Source: a virus. Taken from it: a stretch of DNA of 28,232 nucleotides. Of this stretch, positions 28,001-28,232 are shown in pieces. Position 1 is the first letter of the stretch. Every line of letters starts with the position of its first letter. The translations under genes and the position numbers were made by a program. The notes beneath the pieces were generated by a model. The model searched no databases. It was not told the DNA's origin and was given only the letters and a program-made list of their open reading frames with translations. Location: the IMG/VR virus record IMGVR_UViG_3300009593_000092, positions 1-28,232 of that record; one strand, written 5' to 3'.

Positions 28001-28232
28001 TGATTAATATTTATATCCTTGCAGTTATCATTCTATTTGTTCTTTTCCTTACTGTATCAAGGGGGAGGAACCATAACTATTTTATTCCAGAGAACAACTC
28101 AAATATGTCTGTAGGTTTTTCCTATGGTGCAACCCTTGTCTCAACCTCTGCTATCGTAGGTTTCGGAGGACTTGCAGGATGGTTAGGATACTCTGTATTC
28201 ACGCTCCTGTTCGCTCTCTCACTATCAACGTT
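28000..28232 (+). CDS. Sodium:solute symporter-family transporter, N-terminal part (runs off window)
   Basis: An open frame begins at ATG 28000, overlapping the TGA of the oxygenase gene, and remains open for 77 codons to the edge. Residues 3-18 form a first membrane helix, followed by a basic loop (SRGRNHNYFIPENN). SVGFSYGATLVSTSAIVGF then GGLAGWLGY is the start of the second helix region typical of the SSS family, where the small Ser/Ala/Gly residues near the helix break line the Na+ and substrate site. In the cluster it could import a precursor or export a product. Only the first 77 residues are visible, so substrate and completeness are unknown. Confidence 0.7.
   Translation, partial: MINIYILAVIILFVLFLTVSRGRNHNYFIPENNSNMSVGFSYGATLVSTSAIVGFGGLAGWLGYSVFTLLFALSLST

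Noticed and set aside
18662-28232. Interpretation as a nonribosomal peptide synthetase or LPS cluster
   Set aside because: No condensation domain, carrier protein DSL motif or glycosyltransferase is visible in the plus-strand block, so neither label is supported.
1-28232. tRNA genes, CRISPR arrays, insertion sequences, integrase or attachment sites
   Set aside because: No cloverleaf, regular spaced repeat, transposase or integrase motif was seen; all gaps between genes are under about 210 bases.

Overview
The window is part of the genome of a T4-like (marine-type) myovirus. Eight virion genes lie on the minus strand in the classical T4 order: gp13, gp14, gp15, gp16, gp17, gp18, gp19 and gp20. 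They are recognisable by protein sequence. CobS/CobT-like proteins, an A-type iron-sulphur carrier, a tryptophan-halogenase-type flavoprotein and several 2-oxoglutarate (2OG) oxygenases all recall marine T4-like phages. I see no photosynthesis gene, tRNA, integrase, IS or CRISPR. The host cannot be named from this window; the near-perfect sigma70 promoters only say that it is a bacterium with a standard housekeeping sigma factor.

Layout. (1) 1-6063, minus strand: probable early genes. They are a partial glycosyltransferase-like gene, a CobS-like AAA+ ATPase, a CobT-like VWA protein, three small unknowns, an HExxH metallopeptidase-like protein and two very small ORFs. Six TTGAC(A/T)/TATAAT-type promoters drive them, and one clear terminator sits at 326-366. 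(2) 6193-7443: an IscA/HesB-like carrier on the plus strand, convergent with and overlapping a RuvC-like resolvase, then a small secreted Cys protein. (3) 7355-18611, minus strand: the neck, tail and packaging genes. Between gp13 and gp14 lie three small membrane proteins, a Met-rich protein and a 31-residue Cys-rich peptide. A lipoprotein gene lies between gp15 and gp16. (4) 18662-28232, plus strand: about 9.5 kb of tightly overlapping genes, divergent from gp13 and running off the window end.

The plus-strand block is the most interesting part. It encodes a TobZ/NodU-type carbamoyltransferase, three Asp/Asn-hydroxylase-like 2OG oxygenases, one prolyl-hydroxylase-type 2OG oxygenase, an SGNH hydrolase, a tryptophan-halogenase-family flavoprotein, a minimal adenylate-forming (ANL) enzyme, a possible acyltransferase, four unknown proteins and the start of a sodium:solute symporter. 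It reads as a phage-borne small-molecule or macromolecule modification pathway: activate, hydroxylate, possibly halogenate, carbamoylate. Its product cannot be read from sequence.

Transcription. Early genes have individual sigma70 promoters that share sequence upstream of the -35 box. Ahead of gp18, ahead of gp13 and ahead of the plus-strand cluster there is instead CTAAATA(C/G), which keeps the TAAATA core of the T4 late promoter TATAAATA. At the gp13/cluster divide two copies form a perfect 10-bp inverted repeat, so structural genes and modification cluster are probably switched on together late in infection.
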